64,000 nt of DNA from contig UBTF01000012.1 in the NCBI GenBank assembly GCA_900468285.1, forward strand, positions 372,001 through 436,000, in the 5' to 3' direction. Numbering within the stretch: position 1 is the first letter of the stretch; the number at the start of each line of letters is the position of its first letter. Under the pieces are notes generated by a model. The model ran no database searches. It was not told the origin of the DNA and worked only from the letters and a program-made list of their open reading frames with translations. The translations under genes were made by a program, and so were the position numbers. Shown here piece by piece: positions 42,819-51,320 of the stretch. Source of the DNA: Hyphomicrobiales bacterium (GTDB taxonomy: Bacteria; Pseudomonadota; Alphaproteobacteria; Rhizobiales; Rhizobiaceae).

Positions 42819-44480
42819 TTGAGATGGATCAGACGCTTGGTCACGCCGCTTTCCAGCACGGGGATCGTCTTTGGCACGGTGCTGCTCTGCGTGTCGCTCA
42901 CACCGTCCCTGCTGCCGCGCACCTTCGTCATGCAGGGTGTGCTGTGCGGTTTTTCCTTCGCTATCGGTTATTTCATCGGCATTCTGGCAAAGCATGTCGC
43001 CATCTATCTCGGCCTGCCGCAACCCTCGCGGCATGACAAGCGCGGCATTCTCTTCGTCGTCTCGCTTGCGGCCCTGGTGGCCGCCATCGGCTTTCTCTGG
43101 CAGGCCGCAACATGGCAGAACTCCATCCGCGCCCTCATGGAGCTTGATCCGCTGGACAGCGCCCACCGCATAAAGACCGGGGCCATTGCGGTTGGGGTGG
43201 CCGGGCTTCTCATTGGCTTTGGACGGCTGTTCCAGATTGTGCGGCGGCTTTTTGCCCTGCGCAGCCGCCGTTTTCTGCCGCGCCGTCTGGCCAATGTCGT
43301 CGGCATCGCTGCCGCTGGCGTCATTGCGGTACTGCTTCTCAACGGCCTTGTGGTGGATATCGGCCTGCGCTTCCTGGACAGCTCGTTGAAGCAGGTGGAC
43401 AGCCTCATAGAGCCGGATGTGCCCCGCCCTTCGGACCCCATGAAAACCGGCAGCGAAGCCTCGCTCATGTCGTGGGAATCGCTCGGTCGGCGCGGGCGTG
43501 AATTCGTGGCAACCGGCCCGCACAGCGCCGAAATTTCTGCCTTTACCGGTCGCCCGGCCATGGAGCCGATCCGCGTCTATGCGGGTCTCAACTCCGGGCA
43601 AACACCTGCAGAGCGTGCCGCACTGGCGCTGGAGGAGCTGAAGCGCAGTGGCGGTTTTGCACGCTCCACCCTGCTTGTCGTCGTGCCCACCGGCACCGGC
43701 TGGATAGACCCGGAAGCACTTGATACGATTGAATATCTTCACTCAGGCGATGTCGCCAGCGTCGCCGTTCAATATTCCTATCTCTCCAGCTGGATCGCCC
43801 TTCTGACGGAGCCGGATTACGGCGTGGAAACGGCCCGTGCGCTGTTCGAGGCCATCTACGGCTATTGGACGACACTGCCGAAGGAAACCCGCCCTAAGCT
43901 CTATCTGCATGGCTTGAGCCTCGGCGCGCTCAACAGCCAGAAATCATCCGATCTTTACGATGTTCTGGCCGATCCCTTCGAGGGCGCGCTTTGGAGCGGC
44001 CCGCCCTTTTCCAGCCCCACATGGCGTATGGCCACATCAGGGCGCGTTCCCGGCACGCCCTACTGGCTGCCGAAATTCCGGGATTCCTCGGTCATCCGCT
44101 TTGCCGATCAGTATTCCAGCGCCCAGATGCCGGACAGGCCCTGGGGGCCCATGCGCATCGTCTATCTGCAATATGCCAGCGATCCCGTCACCTTCTTCGA
44201 GACATCGTCGGTCTATCGCCGTCCGGAATGGATGCAGCAGCCGCGCGGCCGTGACGTATCCTCATCCTTCCACTGGTTCCCGGTCGTCACCTCGCTGCAA
44301 TTGCTACTGGATGTCGCCGCCGCAACCACCGCCCCCATGGGTTACGGCCATGTTTATGCGCCCGAACATTACATAGACGCATGGCTGGAAGTCACCCAGC
44401 CCCAAGGCTGGAGCCCCGCCGAAATCCAGCGACTGAAGATGTTCTTCAAGGCAAGGCGCGGCAGTATGGACCCGGTATAA
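42819..44480 (+). CDS. Membrane-anchored alpha/beta hydrolase (Abhydrolase_9 type)
   Basis: The 553-residue protein starts with four hydrophobic helices (about residues 10-200) forming the N-terminal domain found with Abhydrolase_9 proteins, followed by a hydrolase domain with the nucleophile elbow 'YLHGLSLGALNSQ' (Ser at about 367), 'GALWSGPPFSSPTW', an acid in 'YLQYASDPVTFFETS' and a His in 'YGHVYAPEHYIDAW'. The substrate is unknown; family members are often proposed to act on lipids or cell envelope molecules. The start is TTG at 42819 with AAGGA upstream, since no ATG comes before the membrane helix. Not part of the gene transfer agent cluster as far as is known. Confidence 0.8.
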   Translation: MRWIRRLVTPLSSTGIVFGTVLLCVSLTPSLLPRTFVMQGVLCGFSFAIGYFIGILAKHVAIYLGLPQPSRHDKRGILFVVSLAALVAAIGFLWQAATWQNSIRALMELDPLDSAHRIKTGAIAVGVAGLLIGFGRLFQIVRRLFALRSRRFLPRRLANVVGIAAAGVIAVLLLNGLVVDIGLRFLDSSLKQVDSLIEPDVPRPSDPMKTGSEASLMSWESLGRRGREFVATGPHSAEISAFTGRPAMEPIRVYAGLNSGQTPAERAALALEELKRSGGFARSTLLVVVPTGTGWIDPEALDTIEYLHSGDVASVAVQYSYLSSWIALLTEPDYGVETARALFEAIYGYWTTLPKETRPKLYLHGLSLGALNSQKSSDLYDVLADPFEGALWSGPPFSSPTWRMATSGRVPGTPYWLPKFRDSSVIRFADQYSSAQMPDRPWGPMRIVYLQYASDPVTFFETSSVYRRPEWMQQPRGRDVSSSFHWFPVVTSLQLLLDVAAATTAPMGYGHVYAPEHYIDAWLEVTQPQGWSPAEIQRLKMFFKARRGSMDPV

Positions 44481-44514
44481 AGCCAAGTCGTCACAACGGT
44501 GCCATCTTGCAAAA

Positions 44515-44531
44515 TTACCCCTTAAGGGTAA
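44515..44531. promoter_or_regulatory. Palindromic operator in front of mqsRA
   Basis: The 17-nt sequence TTACCCCTTAAGGGTAA is an inverted repeat (TTACCC, CTTAA, GGGTAA) lying 9 bases before the mqsR ATG. MqsA represses its own operon by binding palindromes of similar design (E. coli: AACCT and AGGTT halves), so this is its probable operator. Confidence 0.7.
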
Positions 44532-44539
44532 TATGAAGC

Positions 44540-44848
44540 ATGGAAAAACGGCTCGCCCATTATGATCTAAAGACGATCATCGCCATCGTAAAACAACGGC
44601 GCGCAGCAGTATTCACCAAAACCGCAATCGATGGCGGGCGGCGTATGGAACTCACGGTTGGCGAAATGATCGACGTCATCTGCGGGCTCAATGCAAAGTG
44701 TCTCTATAAGTCGATGACGACCCACAGCGACACCACTGTTTGGCAGGATGTCTACCATGCGGATACCCCCGGCGGCAGGGCCTATATCAAGCTGACGCTC
44801 CGAACGAACGGAGCATTGGTCATACAATTCAAGGAGTTGGATTCATGA
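44540..44848 (+). CDS. mqsR: MqsR toxin (mRNA interferase)
   Basis: The 102-residue product matches MqsR of E. coli through 'HYDLKTIIAIVKQRRAAVFT', 'LYKSMTTHSDTTVWQDVYHA' (with the Lys, Gln and Tyr residues of the RelE-like active site) and 'AYIKLTLRTNGALVIQFKEL'. MqsR cuts mRNA at GCU-type sites. The toxin gene comes first and overlaps the antitoxin start as ATGA, the usual mqsRA order. Confidence 0.9.
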   Translation: MEKRLAHYDLKTIIAIVKQRRAAVFTKTAIDGGRRMELTVGEMIDVICGLNAKCLYKSMTTHSDTTVWQDVYHADTPGGRAYIKLTLRTNGALVIQFKELDS

Positions 44849-45252
44849 GCGATATCTGCATGTGCTGCGATTCTGGCGCAAAGATGAGCGCCTTTTCAAA
44901 CGAAACCCACCGCATCGAACATCATGGACTGGTGATCGAGATCGAAGGCCTTTCCGGCTTTCGCTGCCCGGTCTGCGGCGAAATCGAGTTTGATGCTGAA
45001 AGCGCCGAGCGCTACGCCGAGGCAAGTGATGCACTCATGCTGGAAGCCCGCCGTTCCACGGGTAAGGAGTTACGACGCATCCGTAAAAAGCTCGGAATGA
45101 ATCAGCTGGAAGCATCGAAAATTACCGGTGGCGGGCACAATGCCTTTTCGCGCTATGAAACCGGCAAGGTTACGCCTACGGCTGCCGTCATTAATCTCTT
45201 CCGCGTGCTGGAGAAGCACCCGGAGGAACTTGAGGAGCTTAAGCGGGCATAG
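44845..45252 (+). CDS. mqsA: MqsA antitoxin
   Basis: The 135-residue protein has an N-terminal zinc-binding domain with cysteine pairs ('CMCCDSG' and 'CPVCGE') that holds the toxin and a C-terminal helix-turn-helix domain ('LGMNQLEASKITGGGHNAFS', 'RYETGKVTPTAAVINLFRVL') that binds the operator. Both parts are as in E. coli MqsA. The start overlaps the toxin stop by four bases. Confidence 0.9.
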   Translation: MSDICMCCDSGAKMSAFSNETHRIEHHGLVIEIEGLSGFRCPVCGEIEFDAESAERYAEASDALMLEARRSTGKELRRIRKKLGMNQLEASKITGGGHNAFSRYETGKVTPTAAVINLFRVLEKHPEELEELKRA

Positions 45253-45267
45253 CGCTGACACGCCACC

Positions 45268-45699
45268 TCACCGCGAAATACGTGTCGACAATATCACCGA
45301 AGACAGGGTCCGCTCCACACCATCAAGCGCACCGATTCCATCGATCAGCCGGTCGAGATCGGCAATCGACGGTGCCGTCAGGATGGCGATGAGGTCGAAG
45401 CTGCCGCTCACGGAATGCAGCGTCGTCACCTCCTTGGTCGCCGCAAGCGCGGCTGTCACGCCCGCCAAAGCCTTTGGCGCGATCGTAATCAGCACATGCG
45501 CCCGCACCAGCCCCGAGAGATAGCTGTCGGAAAGCCTGATGCCATAGCCTGCAATCACCCCTTCCGCCTCCAGCCGCTCGATACGAGCCTGGACGGTGGT
45601 GCGGGAAAGCCCAAGCTTGCGCGCCAGCTCGGCCACCGGCATCCGCGCATTCTCGGCCAGCAGCGACAGCAACGCCCGGTCTTTTTCGCTTATCGGCAT
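45268..45699 (-). CDS. Lrp/AsnC-family transcription regulator
   Basis: The 143-residue protein has an N-terminal winged helix ('DRALLSLLAENARMPVAELA', 'LGLSRTTVQARIERLEAEGV') and a C-terminal RAM ligand-binding domain ('AHVLITIAPKALAGVTAALA', 'VSGSFDLIAILTAPSIADLD'). The gene is divergent from the saccharopine dehydrogenase-like gene, with a 122-base gap, and probably controls it in response to an amino acid such as lysine. The start is the ATG at 45699, which is where the family N-terminus begins. Confidence 0.9.
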   Translation of the reverse strand: MPISEKDRALLSLLAENARMPVAELARKLGLSRTTVQARIERLEAEGVIAGYGIRLSDSYLSGLVRAHVLITIAPKALAGVTAALAATKEVTTLHSVSGSFDLIAILTAPSIADLDRLIDGIGALDGVERTLSSVILSTRISR

Positions 45700-45821
45700 A
45701 ATGCACAATCCTGTTGGCGATCTGGTCAATCTTACGGGTAAATCTGCACAGTGTGAAGCTACGAATCGACGTGAATTGACGGCATCATGGTACCTCAGTG
45801 CATTATCGCGAGGGGACAAAA

Positions 45822-46922
45822 ATGAAACACATCGTCATTATCGGTGCAGGCAATATCGGCTCTGCAATCGCTTGGATGCTGGCCGTGACAGGCGATTACC
45901 GCGTCACCGTTGCAGACCGCTCCGCAGACCAGCTTGCCAATATTCCGGGCCATGAGCGCATCGATACAGAGATCGTCGATATCACCGATCGCCTTGGCCT
46001 GCAGGCTTTGCTGAAGGACAAGTTCGCGGTGCTGTCAGCAGCACCCTTCCACCTCACCGCCGGCATTGCCGAAGCAGCCGTTGCCGTCGGCACGCATTAT
46101 CTCGACCTTACCGAAGACGTCGAATCCACCCGCAAGGTCAAGAAACTTGCCGAAACCGCCGAATGCGCGCTCATCCCGCAATGCGGCCTTGCACCCGGCT
46201 TCATCTCCATCGTCGCCGCAGATCTTGCCGCCCGCTTCGACAAGCTGGACAGCGTGCGGATGCGCGTCGGCGCGCTTCCGCAGTATCCGTCCAACGCCTT
46301 GAATTATAACCTCACATGGAGCACGGACGGGCTCATCAACGAATATATCGAGCCCTGCGAAGCCATAGTCGAGGGACGCCTTACCGCTGTTCCTGCACTC
46401 GAAGAACGCGAGGAATTCTCGCTCGACGGCATGACCTACGAGGCCTTCAACACCTCGGGCGGCCTTGGCACGCTTGCCGCCACGCTGGAAGGCAAGGTGC
46501 GCACCATGAATTACCGCACCATCCGTTATCCCGGCCACGTCGCCATCATGAAGGCCCTGCTCAACGACCTCAACCTGCGCAACAGGCGCGATGTGCTGAA
46601 AGACTTGTTCGAAAATGCCCTGCCCGCCACCATGCAGGATGTCGTCATCGTCTTCGTTACCGTCTGCGGCACGAAGAATGGCCGTTTCATGCAGGAAACC
46701 TATGCCCACAAGGTCTATGCCGGACCCGTCTCGGGCCGCATGATGAGCGCAATCCAGATCACCACTGCCGCTGGCATCACCACGGTCCTCGACCTTCTGG
46801 CGCAGGACAAGCTGCCACAAAAAGGCTTTGTCAAACAGGAGGATATCGGCTTGGCAGACTTCCTCGCCAACCGCTTCGGCCAATATTACGCGCCAAAGGA
46901 AAGTCTGGCAAAGGTGGGTTGA
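45822..46922 (+). CDS. Saccharopine dehydrogenase-like oxidoreductase
   Basis: The 366-residue protein has a Rossmann NAD(P) motif at its start ('HIVIIGAGNIGSAIAWML'), the family segments 'HYLDLTEDVESTRKVKKLAE', 'LIPQCGLAPGFISIVAADLA' and a C-terminal catalytic domain. Related enzymes convert saccharopine to or from lysine or aminoadipate semialdehyde; homologues near Lrp-type regulators are likely lysine catabolic. GGGG lies before the ATG at 45822. A very stable hairpin follows the gene. Confidence 0.85.
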   Translation: MKHIVIIGAGNIGSAIAWMLAVTGDYRVTVADRSADQLANIPGHERIDTEIVDITDRLGLQALLKDKFAVLSAAPFHLTAGIAEAAVAVGTHYLDLTEDVESTRKVKKLAETAECALIPQCGLAPGFISIVAADLAARFDKLDSVRMRVGALPQYPSNALNYNLTWSTDGLINEYIEPCEAIVEGRLTAVPALEEREEFSLDGMTYEAFNTSGGLGTLAATLEGKVRTMNYRTIRYPGHVAIMKALLNDLNLRNRRDVLKDLFENALPATMQDVVIVFVTVCGTKNGRFMQETYAHKVYAGPVSGRMMSAIQITTAAGITTVLDLLAQDKLPQKGFVKQEDIGLADFLANRFGQYYAPKESLAKVG

Positions 46923-46932
46923 TTTTGCAGCG

Positions 46933-46968
46933 GTGCCTGAGGGTGGGATTTACCCTACCCTCAGGCAC
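46933..46968. terminator. Long perfect hairpin between two convergent genes
   Basis: GTGCCTGAGGGT and ACCCTCAGGCAC form a perfect 12-bp stem; the 12-nt loop can pair further (GG with CC). It lies 10 bases after one stop and 10 bases before the stop of the convergent selO gene, so it probably ends both transcripts, although no T-run is present. Confidence 0.6.
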
Positions 46969-46978
46969 ACGCCCATGA

Positions 46979-48463
46979 TTACGTCCCGCAAAACGTCCGA
47001 AACACCCGCTCATGCCCCATGGGCGCTTGAGCGTAAACCGCAAATTCCGGCAGCTCTTCATAGGGCCGCGCGGTAGCCTTCAGCATGGCGTGGAACGGCT
47101 CAAGATCGCCGTCTTCAACCGCCGCCGCAATCACCTCTTCGATACGGTGGTTGCGGGGAATGACTGCGGGATTGACCGCCCGCATGGCCTGCGCCCGCGC
47201 GCTTTCGGTCGTTGCCTCCTGCCATGCCCGCTGGCGCCAGCGGGCCAGCCATTCATCAGCACCGGCAAGGTCAATGAACATGCCGCGAAACGGCTCCGCA
47301 TTTCCATCGGCAGCGTCGCACAGCCTGCGGAAGGTCAGCGTGTAATCCACCTCGGAACGGTGCATCAGGGCCAGCAGATCCTGCACCAATTGGCTGTCCG
47401 CATCGTCCTGCGTCGTCAGGCCAAGCTTCTTGCGCATCCCGGAAAGCCAGAGCTTCGGGAAGGCTTCGGCGAATTCGGCAAGCACGGCATTGGCCTCTTC
47501 CACCGCCTTGTCCGCATCGTCATCCAGAAGAGGCAGCAGGCATTCCGCCAGCCGCGCAATGTTCCATTGGGCAATGCCGGGCTGGTTGTTATAGGCATAC
47601 CGCCCCTGCGCATCGATGGAGGAGAAAACCTTGTTAGGATTATATTCATCCATGAAGGCGCACGGCCCGAAATCGATTGTTTCGCCCGATATCGCGACAT
47701 TGTCGGTGTTCATGACACCGTGGATGAAGCCCACCATCATCCAGCGGCATATGAGTTCGCGCTGGCGCGCAGCAATCTCCTGTAGCAGCGCAAGATAGGG
47801 CTTCGGCTCCGCCCGAACCTCCGGATAATGCCGCTCTATCACATGGTCACACAGCGCCTTGATGGCGTCGGTGTCTTCACGCGCGGCAAAATACTGAAAG
47901 GTCCCGACGCGAATATGGCTTGCCGCAACACGCGTCACAACGCCACCGGGCAGACCGGTTTCCCGCTGCACCCGCTCTCCCGTCGCCACCGCCGCCAGCG
48001 CCCGTGTTGCAGGAATACCAAGCGCGTGCATGGCTTCGGAAACGATATATTCGCGCAGGACAGGACCGAGCGCTGCCCTTCCATCGCCCCGGCGTGAGAA
48101 GCGCGTCGGGCCGGAACCCTTGAGCTGGATGTCGCGGCGTTTGCCATTGGTATCAATGACTTCGCCGAGTAAGATCGCCCGGCCATCGCCCAGCTGTGGC
48201 ACGAAATTGCCGAACTGATGGCCCGCATAGGCCATGGCCAGCGGCTCGGCACCCGCAGGCACCACATTGCCGGAAAAAATTGCCGCCAGCCTTGCGTCGT
48301 CAACGCCGGAAAGGTCGAGGCCAAGCTCCTGCGCAAGCTCATGGTTGAAGGCAATCAGCAAGGGTGCTGCAACCGGCGTTGGCAGCACTGCTGCGGAAAA
48401 ATGCTCCGGCAGGCGGGCATAGGAATTGTCGAAACGGATCACGGGTTTTCTCCCTGTTTCCAC
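46979..48463 (-). CDS. selO: SelO-family protein AMPylase (YdiU)
   Basis: The 494-residue protein matches SelO/YdiU, a pseudokinase-fold enzyme that transfers AMP to Ser, Thr and Tyr residues and responds to oxidative stress. Key segments are 'AYAGHQFGNFVPQLGDGRAI', 'DIQLKGSGPTRFSRRGDGRA', 'GVMNTDNVAISGETIDFGPC' with the metal-binding Asn and Asp, and the C-terminal Cys two residues from the end of 'VFRTFCGT', where eukaryotic SelO has selenocysteine. Start ATG at 48463. Full length. Confidence 0.94.
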   Translation of the reverse strand: METGRKPVIRFDNSYARLPEHFSAAVLPTPVAAPLLIAFNHELAQELGLDLSGVDDARLAAIFSGNVVPAGAEPLAMAYAGHQFGNFVPQLGDGRAILLGEVIDTNGKRRDIQLKGSGPTRFSRRGDGRAALGPVLREYIVSEAMHALGIPATRALAAVATGERVQRETGLPGGVVTRVAASHIRVGTFQYFAAREDTDAIKALCDHVIERHYPEVRAEPKPYLALLQEIAARQRELICRWMMVGFIHGVMNTDNVAISGETIDFGPCAFMDEYNPNKVFSSIDAQGRYAYNNQPGIAQWNIARLAECLLPLLDDDADKAVEEANAVLAEFAEAFPKLWLSGMRKKLGLTTQDDADSQLVQDLLALMHRSEVDYTLTFRRLCDAADGNAEPFRGMFIDLAGADEWLARWRQRAWQEATTESARAQAMRAVNPAVIPRNHRIEEVIAAAVEDGDLEPFHAMLKATARPYEELPEFAVYAQAPMGHERVFRTFCGT

Positions 48464-48638
48464 TCATATGGGGACAGGCAACCGCAAATTCGAGGGTGCT
48501 TGGACCGCAAAGGTCGGGCCTTTTCGCGCAAGATGACGCGAACCTGCGAAAGATTACAACCCATTATTCACAATTGAATCACACAACCAGTGCTAGCAGT
48601 ATCCGTTTTCAATTTCCATCGGGGTTTGTGTGGGGCAA

Positions 48639-49070
48639 ATGCATATGAAATCAGGTTTTTCACCGATATTGGCGGCTGGCTTTCTGTCCATCTGTCTTAC
48701 CGCGCCTTCGTCGGCGCAGCAAATCGTCTACGCGGATCAGGGCAGCAACTGGAACGCCACCACCCGTAATTCATACTACACACAGGATCAGGGCTCGCGC
48801 TTGATGCCTCTGTCGTGGTTGCAGGCGCTGAAGCGGCCGGATGGGACGAGCTTTCTCGCTGATGGCCTGACCCGCTATGGATATCTGCCCATGACGGGAC
48901 CATCTTCTGGCCTGCCCGTCGGCTTTCCGGTAACAGGTGATGGCCCGCAGCAAATGGTTGGCATGACCTGTTCGGCCTGTCACACCCGCGAAATCGCGGT
49001 CTCCGGCACGCGCTACCGTATCGATGGCGGACCGGCGCTGGTCGATTTCCACGGCCTTTGGTGGACATAA
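48639..49070 (+). pseudogene. N-terminal fragment of a frameshifted di-haem cytochrome c
   Basis: The fragment has a signal peptide ('ILAAGFLSICLTAPSSAQQ') and one haem-binding motif CSACH. It runs out of frame after 'ALVDFHGL', where the same sequence continues in the -1 frame to give 'VDINTATQTIANDKAAF'. Adding one T to the run at 49056-49059 (CTTTG to CTTTTG) restores one reading frame with 'VDFHGLLVDINTA'. This is a one-base deletion, a sequencing error or, less likely, a programmed shift. The start could also be ATG at 48645 or GTG at 48630. Confidence 0.75.
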
Positions 49071-50422
49071 ACACCGCCACACAGACGATTGCCAATGACA
49101 AGGCCGCTTTCGATGCCTTCGCGAAGGAGGTGCTTGGCACCGAATATCAGGACCCCAATAGCCTTGCATGGCTGGAAACGGCGTTTGGACTGTGGACGCA
49201 GCGTTTCAACGCCATCGTCGCCAATGGCGTACCGCATGAAAACTGGGGCGTCGGTCGTCTGGACGCAGTCGGCATGATCTTCAACCGCCTGACGGGTCTG
49301 GATATCGGACCGCCGCCCTCCAATCTTCTGGTTGCCAATATCAAGCCTGCGGATGCGCCGGTGCGCTATCCCTTCCTTTGGAACGCTGCCATTCAGGATT
49401 ACACGCAATGGCCGGGCTTTGCCGCCAATGGCAGCGATCTCCTGGGCCTCGCCCGCAATGTTGGCGAAGTCTATGGCGTCTTTGGAGAATTTGCACCAAA
49501 GAAGGAAAAATGGTCGCTGCTGGGCTATGATTATCTGGCTGGCAATTCCGTCAATTTCAGCGGGCTTTCCACGCTGGAAGGCCTGATCAAGAAAATGGGA
49601 CCGCCGAAATATCCCTTCCCGGTCGATCAGGCGCTGGCGGCCCAGGGCGCTGTGGTTTTCAACCGCACCGGCAACAATGGCTGCGCGGACTGTCATAGCA
49701 TCCAGCCGGGGAAATCGCGTCTTTTCAACAAGACTTGGAGAACACCCATTCTGGATGTCGGCACCGACAGCCGCCAGTACGACGTCATGAGCTGGACCGC
49801 CTCGACAGGCGTCATGCAGGGAGCCCGTATCCCGTTCCTGAACGACAAGCTGGGCAAGACGGAGCCATCTATCGACATCCTCACCGTTGCCGTGGCGGGA
49901 AGCATCCTGCAGCACTATGGCAGCATATTGCTGGACACCCGCGAAAACGGCGCATCGCTGAAGGCCGCCGCCCCCACCGCGGACGCGAAGACCGCCAGCA
50001 TTCCGGAACTGCGGCTGAAAAACAACCTGCGTGAACTGAAGGAAGCCTTTCCAAGGTCGCGCGGTGAAGGCCGCACTGTCATGAAGAAGACGGCACCGGA
50101 TGGCTCCACGGCCTTCAAATATGAATCGCGGGTGATACAGGGCATCTGGGCAACAGCACCATACCTGCACAACGGCTCGGTTCCCACGCTGGCGGACCTG
50201 CTTAAACCCGCCGCCGAACGTCCGGCACAATTCAATGTCGGTCGCGATTATGACATTGAAAAGGTTGGCCTTGCGTCCTCACAAAGCGGCGTTTCCTCAA
50301 CAACCGTCACCACCGGCTGTGAAAACCGTAACTCCGGCAACAGCCGCTGTGGTCATGAATTTGGCACGACCCTTCCGGATGCGGAAAAGCGCGCCCTGCT
50401 GGAATATTTGAAGACCCTTTGA
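49058..50422 (+). pseudogene. C-terminal part of a frameshifted di-haem cytochrome c (cytochrome c peroxidase/rubber-oxygenase-like)
   Basis: The second part has about 454 residues and carries the second haem motif CADCH ('NNGCADCHSIQPGKSRLF') plus 'GIWATAPYLHNGSVPTLADL', a typical di-haem peroxidase-type segment, and ends 'LPDAEKRALLEYLKTL'. Together with the fragment upstream it makes one protein of about 590 residues resembling RoxA-like/cytochrome c peroxidase-like secreted proteins. The TTG at 49058 is not a credible start of its own, as the product would lack export and the first haem. A truncated paralogue faces it at 50514. Confidence 0.75.
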
Positions 50423-50429
50423 GCGGCGG

Positions 50430-50482
50430 ACCGGCACGGTTTCCCTGCCCCGGCCTCCCGGCGGCGATGGGGACCGTGCGGT
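50430..50482. terminator. Hairpin after the di-haem cytochrome gene
   Basis: ACCGGCACGGT pairs with ACCGTGCGGT (one bulge) with inner CCCC/GGGG pairing. It lies between convergent genes without a clear T-run, so its terminator role is moderately supported. Confidence 0.45.
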
Positions 50483-50513
50483 ACCCGTAATATTTATGCG
50501 AGTTCGCTCCTGC

Positions 50514-50972
50514 CTAGAAAGCCGCACTTGCTATGGCAAGCTTGCGGTTTTTCATATCGGCGACAAGGCTCTGGAAATCCAGGGATTTGAAATCCTTCAC
50601 CGGCAGCGCTACCGCATCTGATGAAGCAAGCTGCGGTGGCTGGCAGTCGATGCAGGCCGCATTTGCCATGGGCGGGGCAACCGCATCCTCACCCTTGAAG
50701 CCGGATCGCAGACTTGCCGAACGCCTATCCATTGGCTCAAAACCGAAACGGCCAAGACCAGCGGCGTCAAAGCTGCGGTCAGTCGGCGGCTTCATCGCCT
50801 GCAACCACGAACGGGCAATCATTCGTTGGCCTTGCGACACGGTATAGTGAAGCGTTTGAGCCTGTTCGGCCTTTTGCGGGCCGCAGCTGACACTGCCTGC
50901 CTGCGTCGCTGCCGGAACGGCGCAACACAGCAATAGGGTCGCAATCGCGGTTCTTGAACGGAAAGCCGTCAT
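50514..50972 (-). CDS. Exported paralogue of the cytochrome N-terminal domain with a degenerate haem motif
   Basis: The 152-residue protein has a signal peptide ('RTAIATLLLCCAVPAATQAG') and is clearly related to the first domain of the cytochrome encoded opposite it: 'RMIARSWLQAMKPPTDRSFD' and 'AAGLGRFGFEPM' match 'RLMPLSWLQALKRPDGTSFL' and 'ADGLTRYGYLPM'. The haem motif is CIDCQ, not CxxCH, so the axial histidine is gone and haem attachment is unlikely. It stops close to the point where the partner's reading frame breaks ('LDFQSLVADM' against 'VDFHGLLVDI'). The start is the ATG that begins the signal peptide; 27 upstream codons lack similarity. Role unknown. Confidence 0.75.
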   Translation of the reverse strand: MTAFRSRTAIATLLLCCAVPAATQAGSVSCGPQKAEQAQTLHYTVSQGQRMIARSWLQAMKPPTDRSFDAAGLGRFGFEPMDRRSASLRSGFKGEDAVAPPMANAACIDCQPPQLASSDAVALPVKDFKSLDFQSLVADMKNRKLAIASAAF

Positions 50973-51320
50973 ATCATCGCTCCCAGCCGAATCAGTGCCC
51001 ATTTTCTGCGGGCGGGCAATGGCGAGGGTGCATTGATTAACATCTAATTTCAACTATAAATAAATTAGAATTAACTTTACGACCCTGAAAACCGGGCACC
51101 TCACCTCAGAATCGTTAAAGACAGGTGGCATTTCCCGCGGCGGAAGCAAGTCCGTCCGGTTGTGCTTGCACCTCTATTCGCATTGGCGCGGGTTCAGCGC
51201 GATTTGGCTGGCGGTGCCCGTGCGCGCACCAGCCAGCGCCACGTCTGTTGTTGCGGATGAACTTTAACCTGCCACTTTCGTTCCTATGCTGTTGTTGCAC
51301 AGACATGAAAGGAAGTGGGA
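50973..51320. other. Divergent intergenic region before the GH32 gene
   Basis: This AT-rich region (lowest GC around 51040-51090) lies between the cytochrome paralogue gene (-) and the fructosidase gene (+). It should hold both promoters. Isolated TTAAC half-sites occur, but none at the seven-base spacing expected for CtrA. I see no other signal. Confidence 0.4.

Noticed and set aside
49050-49075. Programmed -1 frameshift in the cytochrome gene
   Set aside because: No X XXY YYZ heptamer is present; CCTTTGG is not a known slippery site, so a simple deletion or read error is more likely.
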